From: Atlanticothrix silvestris CENA357
GTDB lineage: Bacteria; Cyanobacteriota; Cyanobacteriia; Cyanobacteriales; Nostocaceae
Assembly: GCF_016056295.1 (NCBI RefSeq)
Contig: NZ_JAECZB010000085.1
Span: forward strand, 1-36,803
DNA length: 36,803 nucleotides
Reading direction: 5' to 3'
In this document: positions 15,744-25,156 of the stretch, piece by piece
Layout: each line of letters opens with the position of its first letter
Position numbering within the stretch: the stretch's first letter is position 1
Made by a program: the position numbers and the translations under genes
The notes under the pieces: generated by a model
Seen by the model: only the letters and a program-made list of their open reading frames with translations
The model's database searches: none
Told to the model about the DNA's origin: nothing

Positions 15744-18131
15744 ATGAGAAAGTTAGTTCTGCTAAAGCTAGATGGCGATCTGCATTTAGGTGTACAGGTA
15801 ATGCTGGAAATTGGGGAAGAGGGTAAACGTCCTACTACAGAAATTAATGGCAAACTGCCTTCTAATCTAGATTTGGCAACAGCAATTGACCAATGGCAGT
15901 CAACATATCATAGCTTGGGGAAATTTACCCGTATTAAAGCTAAAAAAATTATTTACGATGGTTCTATCTCTCAGCGACGCAAAGAATGTGATCAAAAAGC
16001 TCGTGAAGTGCGATCGCATCTAAATAACTGGTTACTGTCAGAGTCTTTTCGTCCCGTGCGAGAAAAATGGCTCAAACACTTGATGCCAGATGAAGAAATA
16101 CGAGTATTGATTCGTACTCACTGTTTACAACTTAAGAAACTACCTTGGCATTTGTGGGATTTGATAGATCGAGAGTATCTCAAAGCCGAAGTTGTTCTTA
16201 GTATTCCCGATTCAGAAGCCGTAACAACCTCATTGCAGACATCTACCAGGAAAAATAAAATCAGAATTTTAGCGATTTTAGGTGATAGTGACGGTATTGA
16301 TGTGGAACAAGACCGTCAATTATTAAAGAAGTTGCCTGGTGCCGCTACAACTTTTTTAGTAGAACCTCAATATTCAGATGTTCATGACAAATTGTGGAAA
16401 CAACCTTGGAATATCTTATTTTTTGCAGGTCACAGCAAGAGTGAAGATAAAGCTAGCTGCATTTATATTAATAAAACCGATAAATTAACAATTGATGAAC
16501 TTAGACATGCCTTAAGAAATGCTGTTGCCAACGGTTTACAATTAGCGATTTTCAACTCCTGTGATGGATTAGGATTAGCGCAAGAGCTACAAGATCTACA
16601 GATTCCGCAAATTATTGTCATGCGAGAACCAGTGCCAGATTTAGTAGCTCAAACATTTTTAAAGCAGTTTTTGGAAGTTTTTTCATCAGGACAATCTATA
16701 TATGCTGCTGTTCGTACTGCCAGACAAAGGCTTAAAGGCATAGAAAAAGAATATCCCAGTGCAACTTGGTTGCCAGTGATTAGTGAACATCCTGTGGTAG
16801 TGCCGATAACTTGGCAGGCGCACCGAAAAATGTTTGCTCTCAAGAGTGGAATGGCAATATTGCTGACAAGCTTGTTGGTAACAAGTTTAGTGATGGGAGT
16901 GCGGTATTGGGGTTATCTGCAAACTTCGGAATTGCAGGCTTTTGACAATTTTATGCAATTGCGATCGCAACTTATCACCGAACAACCTGACGAACGGATT
17001 TTAATTATCACTATTGATGAAGCAGATATCCAGTACCAACTCAATAAAGGAATGCAAATGCGATGGTCGTTATCTGACCAAGCCCTCGCTCAACTATTAG
17101 AGAAATTAAATAAGTATCAACCAAGAACTATCGGTTTAGATATTTATCGTGATGGTATTTTAGACCCCAAATATCCAAATTTAGCTACTCGTTTTCAAGA
17201 AGATAATCGTCTATTTTTCGTGTGCAAAGTTGCTACAACTGATGATGATGGTCATACTGATGGAATTCCCCCACCTCCTGGAGTTTCCAGAGAACAGTTA
17301 AGTTTTAGTGATTTTGTGGCAGACGCAGAAGATATTGCTCGTCGCCAGCTTTTACATTTAACTCCTCCCTCAAAATCTTTGTGTACCACAGAATATGCTT
17401 TTAGTCTACAACTAGCACTTCATTATTTAGATAAAGAAGGCAGAACATCAAGTGTTACAAAAGAAGGTTATTTACAAATTGGTAACGTTGTGTTTGAGCA
17501 ACTAAACGAACACACTAGTGGTTATCAAAAAGTGGATGCATCGGGTTATCAAATATTATTGAATTATCGTTCTCTCTCCTCTGTAGAAAAAATTGCCGAG
17601 CAAATTAGTTTGAGAGATGTGTTAGATGACAAAATCCCATTAGAATCAGTTCAATTACTCAAAGACCGCATTGTTCTTATTGGTCTTTCTGCCCCCACCA
17701 ATACAAACGATTATTGGAAAACACCTTTTAGTTCTAATGCAAAACCGAAGCAAAAGCAAATACCAGGGATATTCGTACAGGCACAGATGCTAAGTCAAAT
17801 CCTAAGTGCCGTTTTAGACCGCAGACCTTTGTTGTGGTGGTGGTCTGGATGGATGGAGGCACTTTGGATATGGGGATGGTCATTAATAGGAGGTATTACA
17901 GCATGGTATTATTCAAAACCCCTGTACCTTTGCTTGGCGGTGATAGTAACACTTTTAATATTATTTGGGTTATGTTTTGGCATTTTTACACTGACTGGAT
18001 GGGTGCCACTTATCCCTCCAATATTAGCATTACTAGCGACCCAAATAATGATAATTTTATGGTTTAAACATTTCCATCTTGGTAATAGAAAACAATTAAA
18101 TTTTGGTCATGATTATAAAAAAAATAATTAA
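15744..18131 (+). CDS. CHAT (caspase-like) + CHASE2 membrane sensor
   Basis: The start is set at ATG 15744, 23 bp after the DUF1822 stop (an in-frame TTG at 15714 overlaps that gene). The 795-residue protein has an N-terminal helical/strand region (1-165). A CHAT domain follows at about 170-350, with the catalytic pair His230 in FFAGHSKS and Cys273 in FNSCDGLGLA, so it is expected to be an active cysteine peptidase of the caspase clan. A membrane helix (about 366-388, MAILLTSLLVTSLVMGV) precedes an extracytoplasmic CHASE2 domain (about 395-680: LQAFDNFMQLR, ERILIITIDEADIQ, PRTIGLDIYRDG, KDRIVLIGLSAPTNTNDYW). Three more helices end the chain (ALWIWGWSLIGGITAWYY and following). CHASE2 binds unknown ligands, and the CHAT domain faces the cytoplasm. 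The arrangement couples outside sensing to inside proteolysis. CHASE2 is more often joined to kinases or cyclases; the CHAT pairing is cyanobacterial. Confidence 0.85.
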   Translation: MRKLVLLKLDGDLHLGVQVMLEIGEEGKRPTTEINGKLPSNLDLATAIDQWQSTYHSLGKFTRIKAKKIIYDGSISQRRKECDQKAREVRSHLNNWLLSESFRPVREKWLKHLMPDEEIRVLIRTHCLQLKKLPWHLWDLIDREYLKAEVVLSIPDSEAVTTSLQTSTRKNKIRILAILGDSDGIDVEQDRQLLKKLPGAATTFLVEPQYSDVHDKLWKQPWNILFFAGHSKSEDKASCIYINKTDKLTIDELRHALRNAVANGLQLAIFNSCDGLGLAQELQDLQIPQIIVMREPVPDLVAQTFLKQFLEVFSSGQSIYAAVRTARQRLKGIEKEYPSATWLPVISEHPVVVPITWQAHRKMFALKSGMAILLTSLLVTSLVMGVRYWGYLQTSELQAFDNFMQLRSQLITEQPDERILIITIDEADIQYQLNKGMQMRWSLSDQALAQLLEKLNKYQPRTIGLDIYRDGILDPKYPNLATRFQEDNRLFFVCKVATTDDDGHTDGIPPPPGVSREQLSFSDFVADAEDIARRQLLHLTPPSKSLCTTEYAFSLQLALHYLDKEGRTSSVTKEGYLQIGNVVFEQLNEHTSGYQKVDASGYQILLNYRSLSSVEKIAEQISLRDVLDDKIPLESVQLLKDRIVLIGLSAPTNTNDYWKTPFSSNAKPKQKQIPGIFVQAQMLSQILSAVLDRRPLLWWWSGWMEALWIWGWSLIGGITAWYYSKPLYLCLAVIVTLLILFGLCFGIFTLTGWVPLIPPILALLATQIMIILWFKHFHLGNRKQLNFGHDYKKNN

Positions 18132-18909
18132 ACATACCTGTGTAATTGCGTTGCTAATTGTTAGTACAACAATTTACTCACAATCAGTGCAAGCACAGCT
18201 GAATAATTCGATTCAAAACACTGTTAAAAATTCGCACTTCCAATCTTTTCGCCAACCGAAATTGCCCAGAAATGGCGCACCGACAGGTCGGCGCAGAGCC
18301 GGGGCTGGGCGTAATCCTGAGTGTCCTAGCTCTCTGACACGTCTGACTGCTTTAGTACCTGGCGATGCAGAGGAATCATTTTTAGCATCAACAGTTGTAG
18401 AGAATCCAACATTTTGGTTTTATGTTCCCCAATTGCCACAAACCACGCGTTATGGAGAATTCGTGTTACAAATGCTAGATGGTAAAGATGTACAAAATGT
18501 CTATCGAACACCTCTTACTCTCTCTGGAAAATCTGGTATTGTTAGCATGACTTTGCCATCGCGATCGCAATCCTTCTTCAAAGCAGATCAAAAATATCGC
18601 TGGTATTTTCATATTTATTGTGGCGATCCGCAAAAAACATCTGACAATTTTTATGTAGATGGGTTTGTGCAAAAACAGGTGATAACTCAGACCCTTGATA
18701 ATCAATTAAAAACAGCAAAACCAAAAGAGTACATTGCCTATAGTGCTAATAATATTTGGTATGATGCTCTAACTAATTTAGGTCAACTGCGTCGTGACAA
18801 TCCGCAGAATGCAACTATTAATAAAGATTGGATTGACTTATTAAATGTAGTTGGCTTGCAAGATATTGCTAAGGAGCCAATTGTACAACATTACAACTTG
18901 GAAAAATAA
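18109..18909 (+). CDS. DUF928 family exported protein
   Basis: The ATG at 18109 lies inside the end of the CHASE2 gene (23-bp overlap), so the two are translationally coupled. The 266-residue product has a signal peptide with hydrophobic core CVIALLIVSTTIY and likely cleavage after SVQA. DUF928 (PF06051) features follow: the Arg/Gly-rich GRRRAGAGRNPECP, LTALVPG, NPTFWFYVPQLP, YRWYFHIYCGDPQKTS and VDGFVQK. Late residues form a helical tail (LGQLRRDNPQNATINKDW). It should be periplasmic or outer-envelope. The function is unknown, but DUF928 genes are recurrent partners of CHASE2/CHAT genes in cyanobacteria. It may present a signal to the extracytoplasmic CHASE2 domain or assist the exoprotein encoded next. 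Confidence 0.85.
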   Translation: MIIKKIIKHTCVIALLIVSTTIYSQSVQAQLNNSIQNTVKNSHFQSFRQPKLPRNGAPTGRRRAGAGRNPECPSSLTRLTALVPGDAEESFLASTVVENPTFWFYVPQLPQTTRYGEFVLQMLDGKDVQNVYRTPLTLSGKSGIVSMTLPSRSQSFFKADQKYRWYFHIYCGDPQKTSDNFYVDGFVQKQVITQTLDNQLKTAKPKEYIAYSANNIWYDALTNLGQLRRDNPQNATINKDWIDLLNVVGLQDIAKEPIVQHYNLEK

Positions 18910-18983
18910 GACTAATCACACGGTGAAGTCACTGATTTATCGTATATTCAAGGGTTTAATACGCCTACGTTTACACGTAGCAT

Positions 18984-19018
18984 ATTTTGAGTCAGGATTT
19001 AAATCCCCGACTCAAAAT
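18984..19018 (+). terminator. 10-bp hairpin between DUF928 and the exoprotein gene
   Basis: ATTTTGAGTC (18984-18993) and GACTCAAAAT (19009-19018) form a perfect stem with a 15-base loop. It is followed by GTCTTGAATTTTGAATT rather than a U-run. It could be an attenuator or an RNA processing or stability element that adjusts exoprotein expression relative to the upstream genes. A smaller palindrome, TACGT-TTAC-ACGTA, lies just before it (18966-18979). Confidence 0.4.
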
Positions 19019-19023
19019 GTCTT

Positions 19024-19049
19024 GAATTTTGAATTTTGAATTTTGAATT
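19024..19049 (+). repeat. GAATTTT heptamer repeat
   Basis: The unit GAATTTT occurs three times head to tail, then a partial unit. It lies 16 bases before the exoprotein ATG. Similar heptamer repeats are frequent in Nostoc intergenic DNA; it may be neutral or may tune expression by length change. Confidence 0.7.
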
Positions 19050-19064
19050 GTTAATGGGGGTGCT

Positions 19065-22000
19065 ATGTCGGGAATAACTCAACGTTGGAGATGCTGGTGT
19101 GGTAGTTTTGTAATGTGCGGGGTGTTAATTGCTTCTTGGCAAGAATATGTTTTTGCTCAAATTACCCCGGATAACACCTTACCTAATAACTCCATTGTTA
19201 CACCAGATGGCAGCACCCTCAATATCACTGGAGGAACACAAGCAGGAAGTAATTTGTTTCACAGCTTTGGTGAATTTTCTGTACCTACTGGTGGCACTGC
19301 TGACTTTAATAATGCTGTAGATATTCAAAATATCATTAGTCGGGTAACGGGCGGATCAATTTCTAATATTGATGGGTTAATTCGTGCTAACGGTACAGCT
19401 AATTTGTTTTTGATAAATCCAAATGGAATTATTTTTGGACGTGGGGCGAGACTAAATATTGGTGGTTCATTTGTAGGGACTACAGCTAATGCTATTGGCT
19501 TTGGCGATCGCGGTTTTTTCAGTGCTTCAAATCCAGAAAGTTCTCCATCTTTGCTAACGGTCAATCCTTCCGCTTTACTATTTAATCAAATAGAAACCGC
19601 ATCTATTCAAAATAACTCAGTTGGTTTGCGCGTACCAGATGGCAATAGTTTGATGTTGGTAGGCGGTAATATCAATATGAATGGTGGAGGATTGTTTGCT
19701 TTTGGTGGGCGAGTCGAGTTAGGAGGATTGGCAGAACCTGGTGCTGTAACACTAGGTGTAAATGGTGATAATCTTAGCTTGAGATTTCCTGAGAATGTTG
19801 CACGAGCTTCGGTATCCCTTACCAATCAAGCTGCAATGTACGTAGAAGGGACTGGTGGCGGTGATATTGTAGTCAATGCCAGGAATCTAGAAATATTGGA
19901 AGCAAGTATTTTAAGCGGTGGTATTGGGCAAGGTTTGGGGACACCTGAAACTGTTGCAGGAGATATTACGCTTAATGCTACCGGGGAAATCAAAGTGGCT
20001 GGTGGGAGCATAGTTTTTAATGATGTGCGTTTGGGGTCACAAGGCAATGGGGGTAATATTACTACCGATTCTGGTTCATTCTCCTTACGAGATGGCGCTC
20101 TAATTGCTGCCTCAACATTTGGACAAGGGAATGCAGGGAATGTAAGAGTAAGTGCAAAAGATGCTGTTTCCCTTGCAGATGCTTCCATCTTCAGCACAGT
20201 GGAAGCAGGAGGTGTCGGGAAGAGTGGCAATATCGACATCAATGCTGCAACACTATCACTTACTGATGGCGCTCAACTTGCTACCTCAACATTGGGACAA
20301 GGGAATGCAGGGAATGTGAGAGTAAGTGCAAAAGATGCTGTTTCCCTTGCAGATAATGCAAACATCTTCAGCACAGTGGAAGCAGGAGGTGTTGGGAAAG
20401 GTGGCAATATTGACATCAATGCTAGTTATTTTTCACTTACCAATGGCGCTCAACTAGTAACTATTACTCGTGGTGCATTTACTACCCAGCCACCAGGACG
20501 GGGAGATGCGGGGAATGTCAATATTCATGTTACTGGCGCTGTTGACATTGCTGGACAAAAAAATGGTCTTTTTAGTTCGATTTTCAGCAACATACAACCG
20601 GGGACAGTTGGCAAGGGGGGTAACATTACTATAAATTCTGCGTCTTTTTCACTACGAGATGACGCTCAACTTACTACCTCAACATTGGGACAAGGGAATG
20701 CAGGGAATGTGAGAGTGAGTGCAAAAGAGGCTGTTTCCCTTGCAGATGCTTCCATCCTCAGCACGGTGGAACCAGGAGGTGTCGGTAAAGGTGGCAATAT
20801 CGACATCAATGCTGCAACACTATCACTTACTAATGGCGCTCAACTAGTAACTATTACTCGTGGTGCATCTGCTACTCAGCCACCAGGAAAGGGGGATGCA
20901 GGGGATATCAATGTTAATGTTACTGGCGCTGTTGAAATTGCTGGGGAGAAAAACGATTTAAGGAGTGCGATTTTCAGCTTCGTGGATACAGGGACAGTTG
21001 GCAATGGTGGTAATATTACTATCGATTCTGGTTTATTCTCGTTACGAAATGGAGCTAGACTTTCTACCTCAACTTCTAGACAAGGGAATGCAGGAAATGT
21101 GAGAGTAAGTACAAAAAATGCTGTTTTCCTTGCAGATGCTTCCATCCTCAGCACGGTGCAAGCAGGAGGTGTCGGGAAGGGTGGCAATATTGACATCAAT
21201 GCTGCAACGCTATCACTTACTGATGGCGCTCAAATGGCAACCATTACTCGTGGTGCATTTGCTACTCAGCCACCAGGGCGGGGGGATGCGGGGAATGTCA
21301 ATGTTAATGTTACTGGTGCTGTCGATATTGCTGGGGATAAAAATGGTATTGTTAGTGCGATTGCCAGCTTCGTGGATACAGGGACAGTTGGCAATGGTGG
21401 TAATATTACTATCGATTCTGGTTCATTCTCGTTACGAAATGGCGCTAGACTTTCTGCCGAGACCCTTGGACAAGGCAATGCAGGCACAATCAAAGTTGAT
21501 GCGGCTGATTTTGTCACCATTTCTGGTAACAGTTTAAACTTTAGCAGTGGCTTGTTCGTTTTCTCTGAAAGTATGACGGGTAATGCTGGAGATATTATCG
21601 TCACATCACCTAGAGTTACCTTAGACAACGGTGGCAGACTCAACGCCGAATCTGCATCAGGTAAGGGTGGCAATATCAACTTACAAACTGATTTACTCCC
21701 TCTCCGTCGTGGCGCTCAAATCTCTACTACCGCAGGCAGGGCACAGCAGGGTGGAGATGGTGGCAACATCGTCATCACCGCCACTAATGGCTTCATTATC
21801 GCTGTACCTGCTGAAAATAGCGACATCACTGCCAATGCTTTTACAGGCACAGGTGGGAAAGTGGATATCGAAGCCTTTGGCATTTATGGTATTCAGTTCC
21901 GTGAAAGTCCAACTTTGTTCAGTGACATTACTGCTAGTTCAGAATTTGGTACACAAGGCACTGTGGAACTAAACACATCTGAAATTGACCCTAACAGTGG

Positions 22001-22355
22001 CTTAGTTGAATTGCCAACAATACCAGTTGATACTGAAGTAGCCCAAGGCTGCTATAGTCCAGGTTATGCTCAAAGCAAGTTTACGATCGCCGGACGCGGC
22101 GGTTTACCAGCTAACCCAACAGACATTCTCACTCCTGATGCAACCCAAATAGATTGGGTGTCTCTCAAACCCAGCAATAACAACCGTTCCCTACCACCTA
22201 TTACTACTAAACCAACTATCTCCACTCCCGAACGTATTGTTGAAGCCACAGGTGCAACGCTAAACGCCAAAGGGCAAATAGTCCTCACTGCTAATTCATC
22301 CACCGCTAATCCTCCCACTTCCAGACAGAATCCAATTCAATGTCATGGTAGCTAA
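19065..22355 (+). CDS. Filamentous-haemagglutinin-type exoprotein (TpsA-like)
   Basis: The 1096-residue protein has a signal peptide ending VFA before Gln32. The two-partner secretion (TPS) domain follows at about 33-250, with the landmark motifs SGGTADFNN-like, ISRVTGGSISNIDGLIRANG, NLFLINPNGIIFGRGARLNI and NPSALLF. NPNGIIFG is the canonical haemagglutinin-type secretion motif. The middle, about residues 348-800, is a beta-helical repeat region. A diverged tail (GNINLQTDLLPLRRGAQIST, GGKVDIEAFGIYGIQF) and a typical cyanobacterial exoprotein C-terminus (GCYSPGYAQSKFTIAGRGGL) follow. It should cross the outer membrane through a TpsB/Omp85-like pore and act as a surface adhesin or matrix protein. 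No TpsB gene is in this window. A GGGGGTGCT sequence just before the ATG (19065) can serve as ribosome binding site. The CHAT-TPR gene starts 12 bp downstream. Confidence 0.88.
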   Translation: MSGITQRWRCWCGSFVMCGVLIASWQEYVFAQITPDNTLPNNSIVTPDGSTLNITGGTQAGSNLFHSFGEFSVPTGGTADFNNAVDIQNIISRVTGGSISNIDGLIRANGTANLFLINPNGIIFGRGARLNIGGSFVGTTANAIGFGDRGFFSASNPESSPSLLTVNPSALLFNQIETASIQNNSVGLRVPDGNSLMLVGGNINMNGGGLFAFGGRVELGGLAEPGAVTLGVNGDNLSLRFPENVARASVSLTNQAAMYVEGTGGGDIVVNARNLEILEASILSGGIGQGLGTPETVAGDITLNATGEIKVAGGSIVFNDVRLGSQGNGGNITTDSGSFSLRDGALIAASTFGQGNAGNVRVSAKDAVSLADASIFSTVEAGGVGKSGNIDINAATLSLTDGAQLATSTLGQGNAGNVRVSAKDAVSLADNANIFSTVEAGGVGKGGNIDINASYFSLTNGAQLVTITRGAFTTQPPGRGDAGNVNIHVTGAVDIAGQKNGLFSSIFSNIQPGTVGKGGNITINSASFSLRDDAQLTTSTLGQGNAGNVRVSAKEAVSLADASILSTVEPGGVGKGGNIDINAATLSLTNGAQLVTITRGASATQPPGKGDAGDINVNVTGAVEIAGEKNDLRSAIFSFVDTGTVGNGGNITIDSGLFSLRNGARLSTSTSRQGNAGNVRVSTKNAVFLADASILSTVQAGGVGKGGNIDINAATLSLTDGAQMATITRGAFATQPPGRGDAGNVNVNVTGAVDIAGDKNGIVSAIASFVDTGTVGNGGNITIDSGSFSLRNGARLSAETLGQGNAGTIKVDAADFVTISGNSLNFSSGLFVFSESMTGNAGDIIVTSPRVTLDNGGRLNAESASGKGGNINLQTDLLPLRRGAQISTTAGRAQQGGDGGNIVITATNGFIIAVPAENSDITANAFTGTGGKVDIEAFGIYGIQFRESPTLFSDITASSEFGTQGTVELNTSEIDPNSGLVELPTIPVDTEVAQGCYSPGYAQSKFTIAGRGGLPANPTDILTPDATQIDWVSLKPSNNNRSLPPITTKPTISTPERIVEATGATLNAKGQIVLTANSSTANPPTSRQNPIQCHGS
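20106..21452 (+). repeat. 390-bp tandem repeat inside the exoprotein gene (A-A-B-A-B-A-B)
   Basis: Two protein modules alternate. Module A (58-59 residues) begins with STLGQGNAGNVRVSAKDAVS and ends GNIDINAATLSLTDGAQL. Module B (72 residues) begins VTITRGAFTTQPPGRGDAGN and includes TGTVGNGGNITIDSGSFSLR. Starts are A 20106, A 20280, B 20457, A 20673, B 20847, A 21063 and B 21237. Successive B starts are exactly 390 bp apart, so A+B is the duplicating unit. The DNA copies are highly similar, pointing to recent amplification. Confidence 0.9.
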
Positions 22356-22367
22356 AGTTAGAGTTAC

Positions 22368-25079
22368 ATGAAACTTTTAAAGCATTTTTTAATAGCATTG
22401 TTGACTGTATTACTGTGCATATCTTTACCGCATTTTTTTGAGTCATCTAATTATTTAACGGCGGCGTTTGCAACCTCAAACCCTTCTGATGTGACCGTCG
22501 TTACGGATAGCCCAAAATCTACAACCCTATCGTTTCCTGTTTTAGCAACAACGTCTACTGCCAACCAAACTGAGACTTATAGCCTAGTGCAAAAAAGTCA
22601 AGCACTTTACGAAGCGGGACAGTTGATGGAGGCGGTACAACTTTTAAAAAAAGCAGCTAATGAATTTAAAGCTAATAATGATGTGTTGAACGAAGCTATA
22701 ACTTTGAGCAATCTTTCTTTAGTCTACCAACAACTAGGACAATGGCAAGAGGCAATTGAAGCGATTGCACAAAGTATTAAACTATTACAAACTCTCAAAA
22801 ATTCCGATTCTTCCCAACAGCAATCGCAAATCTTTGCCCAAGCTTTAGATGTTAAAGGAGGTCTAGAATTAGCACAGGGGCAAACTGAAGCTGCCTTGAG
22901 TACTTGGCAAGAAGCAGCTAAAATTTATCAACAATTAAATGATACATTGGCATTAATTCGCAATCGGATTAATCAAGCTCAAGCAATGCAAGCTTTGGGA
23001 AATTATCTGCAAGCACATAAAACATTAATCTCGGTACAAAGAATTCTCCAAAAACAACCAGATTCTTCTCTTAAAGCCACAGGATTGCACAGCTTAGGGA
23101 ATGTGCTGCGAAGTTTGGGTTATTTAAACGATTCACACAAAATTTTAGAAGAAAGTTCTTCTGTGGCTAAGCGAGTGGGAGATGCGATCGCTCAAAGTAA
23201 TGCTTTACTGAGTTTAGGTAACACAGCCCGCGCTCAAACATACGCTCAAGTTAGTTTAGGTAACTCAAACAGCGCCGATAATTACACTAAAACAGCAATT
23301 CAATACTATCAACAGGCGGTGCAAATTGCATCCGCAACACCTACTGTGCGCCTCCAGGCTCAACTAAATCTATTAAGACTATTAGTAGAACAAAAAGAAT
23401 TTAGCACAGCAAAAGCATTATTATCCCAAATTCAATCTCAGATAAACAATTTGCCTCCAAGTCGGACGGCTGTTAACTACCGGATTAACTTTGCCCAAAG
23501 TCTGAGCAAAATCATCCAGAACGAAGTTCAGCCAAAAGATGTTGCTAAAATGCTAGCCCAAGCTGTAGAAGTGGCTAAGAATTTAAAAGATGAACGAAGC
23601 GAATCTTATGCACTTGGTACTCTTGGCCAACTTTACGAACAAAGCGGACAGTTATCTGATGCCAAAGGACTTACGCAGCAAGCCTTGGTGAAAGCTGAGT
23701 CTATTAATGCTCAAGACATTGCTTATCAATGGCATTGGCAGATGGGACGGATACTTCAAAAGCAATCTCATATCCCAGCAGCAACAGCAGCTTATAATCG
23801 AGCTTATAATGCCCTTAAATCCCTTCGTAACGATTTAGTTGCAATTAATCCTGACGTACAATTTTCTTTCCGCGAGAGCATAGAACCAGTATATCGACAG
23901 TACGTTGATTTATTGTTGCAATTGGAGGAAAATACAAATCAAAAGTCAGACAATCTTCTGCAAGCCCGCCAGGTAATTGAATCTCTTCAGTTAGCAGAAT
24001 TAGATAACTTTTTTCGTTCGCCTTGTTTGCTACCAAGAGTTGACCTCGATAAATTAGTTGAAAAGGAAAAATCCACGGTTGTTATCTATCCAATTATTTT
24101 AGATAAACGACTAGAAATCATTACTAGATTGCCAGGGCAAGATACAATTTATCGTAATACTACTAAAATATCTAAAAATATCTTAGAAAACACTGTAGAA
24201 CAACTACAGAAAGATTTACCCGTTGCTAGTCGAGAGCCTGATGTTAAGCAATACTCACAACAGTTATATGATTGGTTAATTAAACCCATTGAGGCAAATT
24301 TAGCAAACAAAAATATAAATACTTTAGTGTTTGTGCTAGATGGTGCTTTGCGTAATATTCCAATGGCGATTCTCTACGACAAACAACAGCAGAAGTATTT
24401 AATAGAAAAGTATGCTATTTCTTTGGCCCCTGGTTTGCAACTTATCGATCCGAAACCTTTACAAAACATCCGACTAAATGTTTTAGTTGCCGGAATTGAG
24501 CAAGAACGCTTCATTGAAGGTCAATCCTTTTCTGAACTCTCAAATGTGACCCAGGAATTAAAACAAGTCCAGTCTGAAGTTAAAACAAGTAAAAAACTTT
24601 TAAATCAGGATCTCACTGAAATTAATTTGGAAAAGCAAATTCAATCTACTCCGTTTTCAGTGGTGCATCTAGCAACTCACGGGCAATTTAGTTCAGATGT
24701 CGAACAAACCTATATTCTCACGTGGGATAACCTACTGAAGGTTAGAGAATTAGATAATTTACTACGAACTAGGGGGGAAAGCCGACCAGAAACAATTGAA
24801 TTACTCGTCCTTAGTGCCTGTAAAACTGCTACAGGAGACAAACGAGCTGCTTTAGGATTAGCTGGTGTGGCGGTACGGGCGGGCGCACGCAGTACGCTAG
24901 CAACTTTGTGGACAATAGATGATGAATCTACTAGCGAGTTTATGGGTGAATTATATCGGCAGTTGGATGCTGGGGTAACTAAAGCCCAAGCTTTGCAACG
25001 CGCCCAACTGGCAATTTTAGCTAAAGAAAATCGCCCATATTTTTGGGCACCTTATGTTCTTGTGGGCAATTGGTTGTAA
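22368..25079 (+). CDS. Exported TPR-CHAT protein (caspase-like peptidase)
   Basis: The start is ATG 22368, 12 bp after the exoprotein stop. The 903-residue protein has a hydrophobic signal or anchor segment (residues 4-21, LKHFLIALLTVLLCISLP), suggesting export across the plasma membrane. About residues 65-500 are tetratricopeptide repeats (ALYEAGQLMEAVQLLKKAAN, NLSLVYQQLGQWQEAIEAIA, ALGTLGQLYEQSGQLSDAKG). The C-terminal CHAT domain (about 590-903) keeps His771 in HLATHGQFS and Cys818 in VLSACKTATGD, plus the closing RAGARSTLATLW and APYVLVGNWL blocks. CHAT domains belong to the caspase/separase clan; TPR-CHAT proteins act as regulated proteases elsewhere (the CRISPR-linked Craspase is one case). 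The fused TPRs may bind the partner or substrate, which could be the exoprotein. Confidence 0.9.
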   Translation: MKLLKHFLIALLTVLLCISLPHFFESSNYLTAAFATSNPSDVTVVTDSPKSTTLSFPVLATTSTANQTETYSLVQKSQALYEAGQLMEAVQLLKKAANEFKANNDVLNEAITLSNLSLVYQQLGQWQEAIEAIAQSIKLLQTLKNSDSSQQQSQIFAQALDVKGGLELAQGQTEAALSTWQEAAKIYQQLNDTLALIRNRINQAQAMQALGNYLQAHKTLISVQRILQKQPDSSLKATGLHSLGNVLRSLGYLNDSHKILEESSSVAKRVGDAIAQSNALLSLGNTARAQTYAQVSLGNSNSADNYTKTAIQYYQQAVQIASATPTVRLQAQLNLLRLLVEQKEFSTAKALLSQIQSQINNLPPSRTAVNYRINFAQSLSKIIQNEVQPKDVAKMLAQAVEVAKNLKDERSESYALGTLGQLYEQSGQLSDAKGLTQQALVKAESINAQDIAYQWHWQMGRILQKQSHIPAATAAYNRAYNALKSLRNDLVAINPDVQFSFRESIEPVYRQYVDLLLQLEENTNQKSDNLLQARQVIESLQLAELDNFFRSPCLLPRVDLDKLVEKEKSTVVIYPIILDKRLEIITRLPGQDTIYRNTTKISKNILENTVEQLQKDLPVASREPDVKQYSQQLYDWLIKPIEANLANKNINTLVFVLDGALRNIPMAILYDKQQQKYLIEKYAISLAPGLQLIDPKPLQNIRLNVLVAGIEQERFIEGQSFSELSNVTQELKQVQSEVKTSKKLLNQDLTEINLEKQIQSTPFSVVHLATHGQFSSDVEQTYILTWDNLLKVRELDNLLRTRGESRPETIELLVLSACKTATGDKRAALGLAGVAVRAGARSTLATLWTIDDESTSEFMGELYRQLDAGVTKAQALQRAQLAILAKENRPYFWAPYVLVGNWL

Positions 25080-25156
25080 TTATCTTACTGAATAACTGCG
25101 ATCGCCACATCAATTTCTTCGCGTAGAGTCCAACCTCCAAAGCCAACCTTTTCTTG

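Noticed and set aside
19024-19049. Heptamer repeat as a possible CRISPR
   Set aside because: No spacers; units are directly adjacent and only 7 bp.
21118-21972. Alternative-frame ORFs within the exoprotein gene
   Set aside because: They are shadows of the repeat region with no start signals or domain features.
25080-25156. Minus-strand reading VGFGGWTLREEIDVAIAVIQ between convergent genes
   Set aside because: Only about 22 codons after a stop, with no start; it could be a gene tail but cannot be shown.
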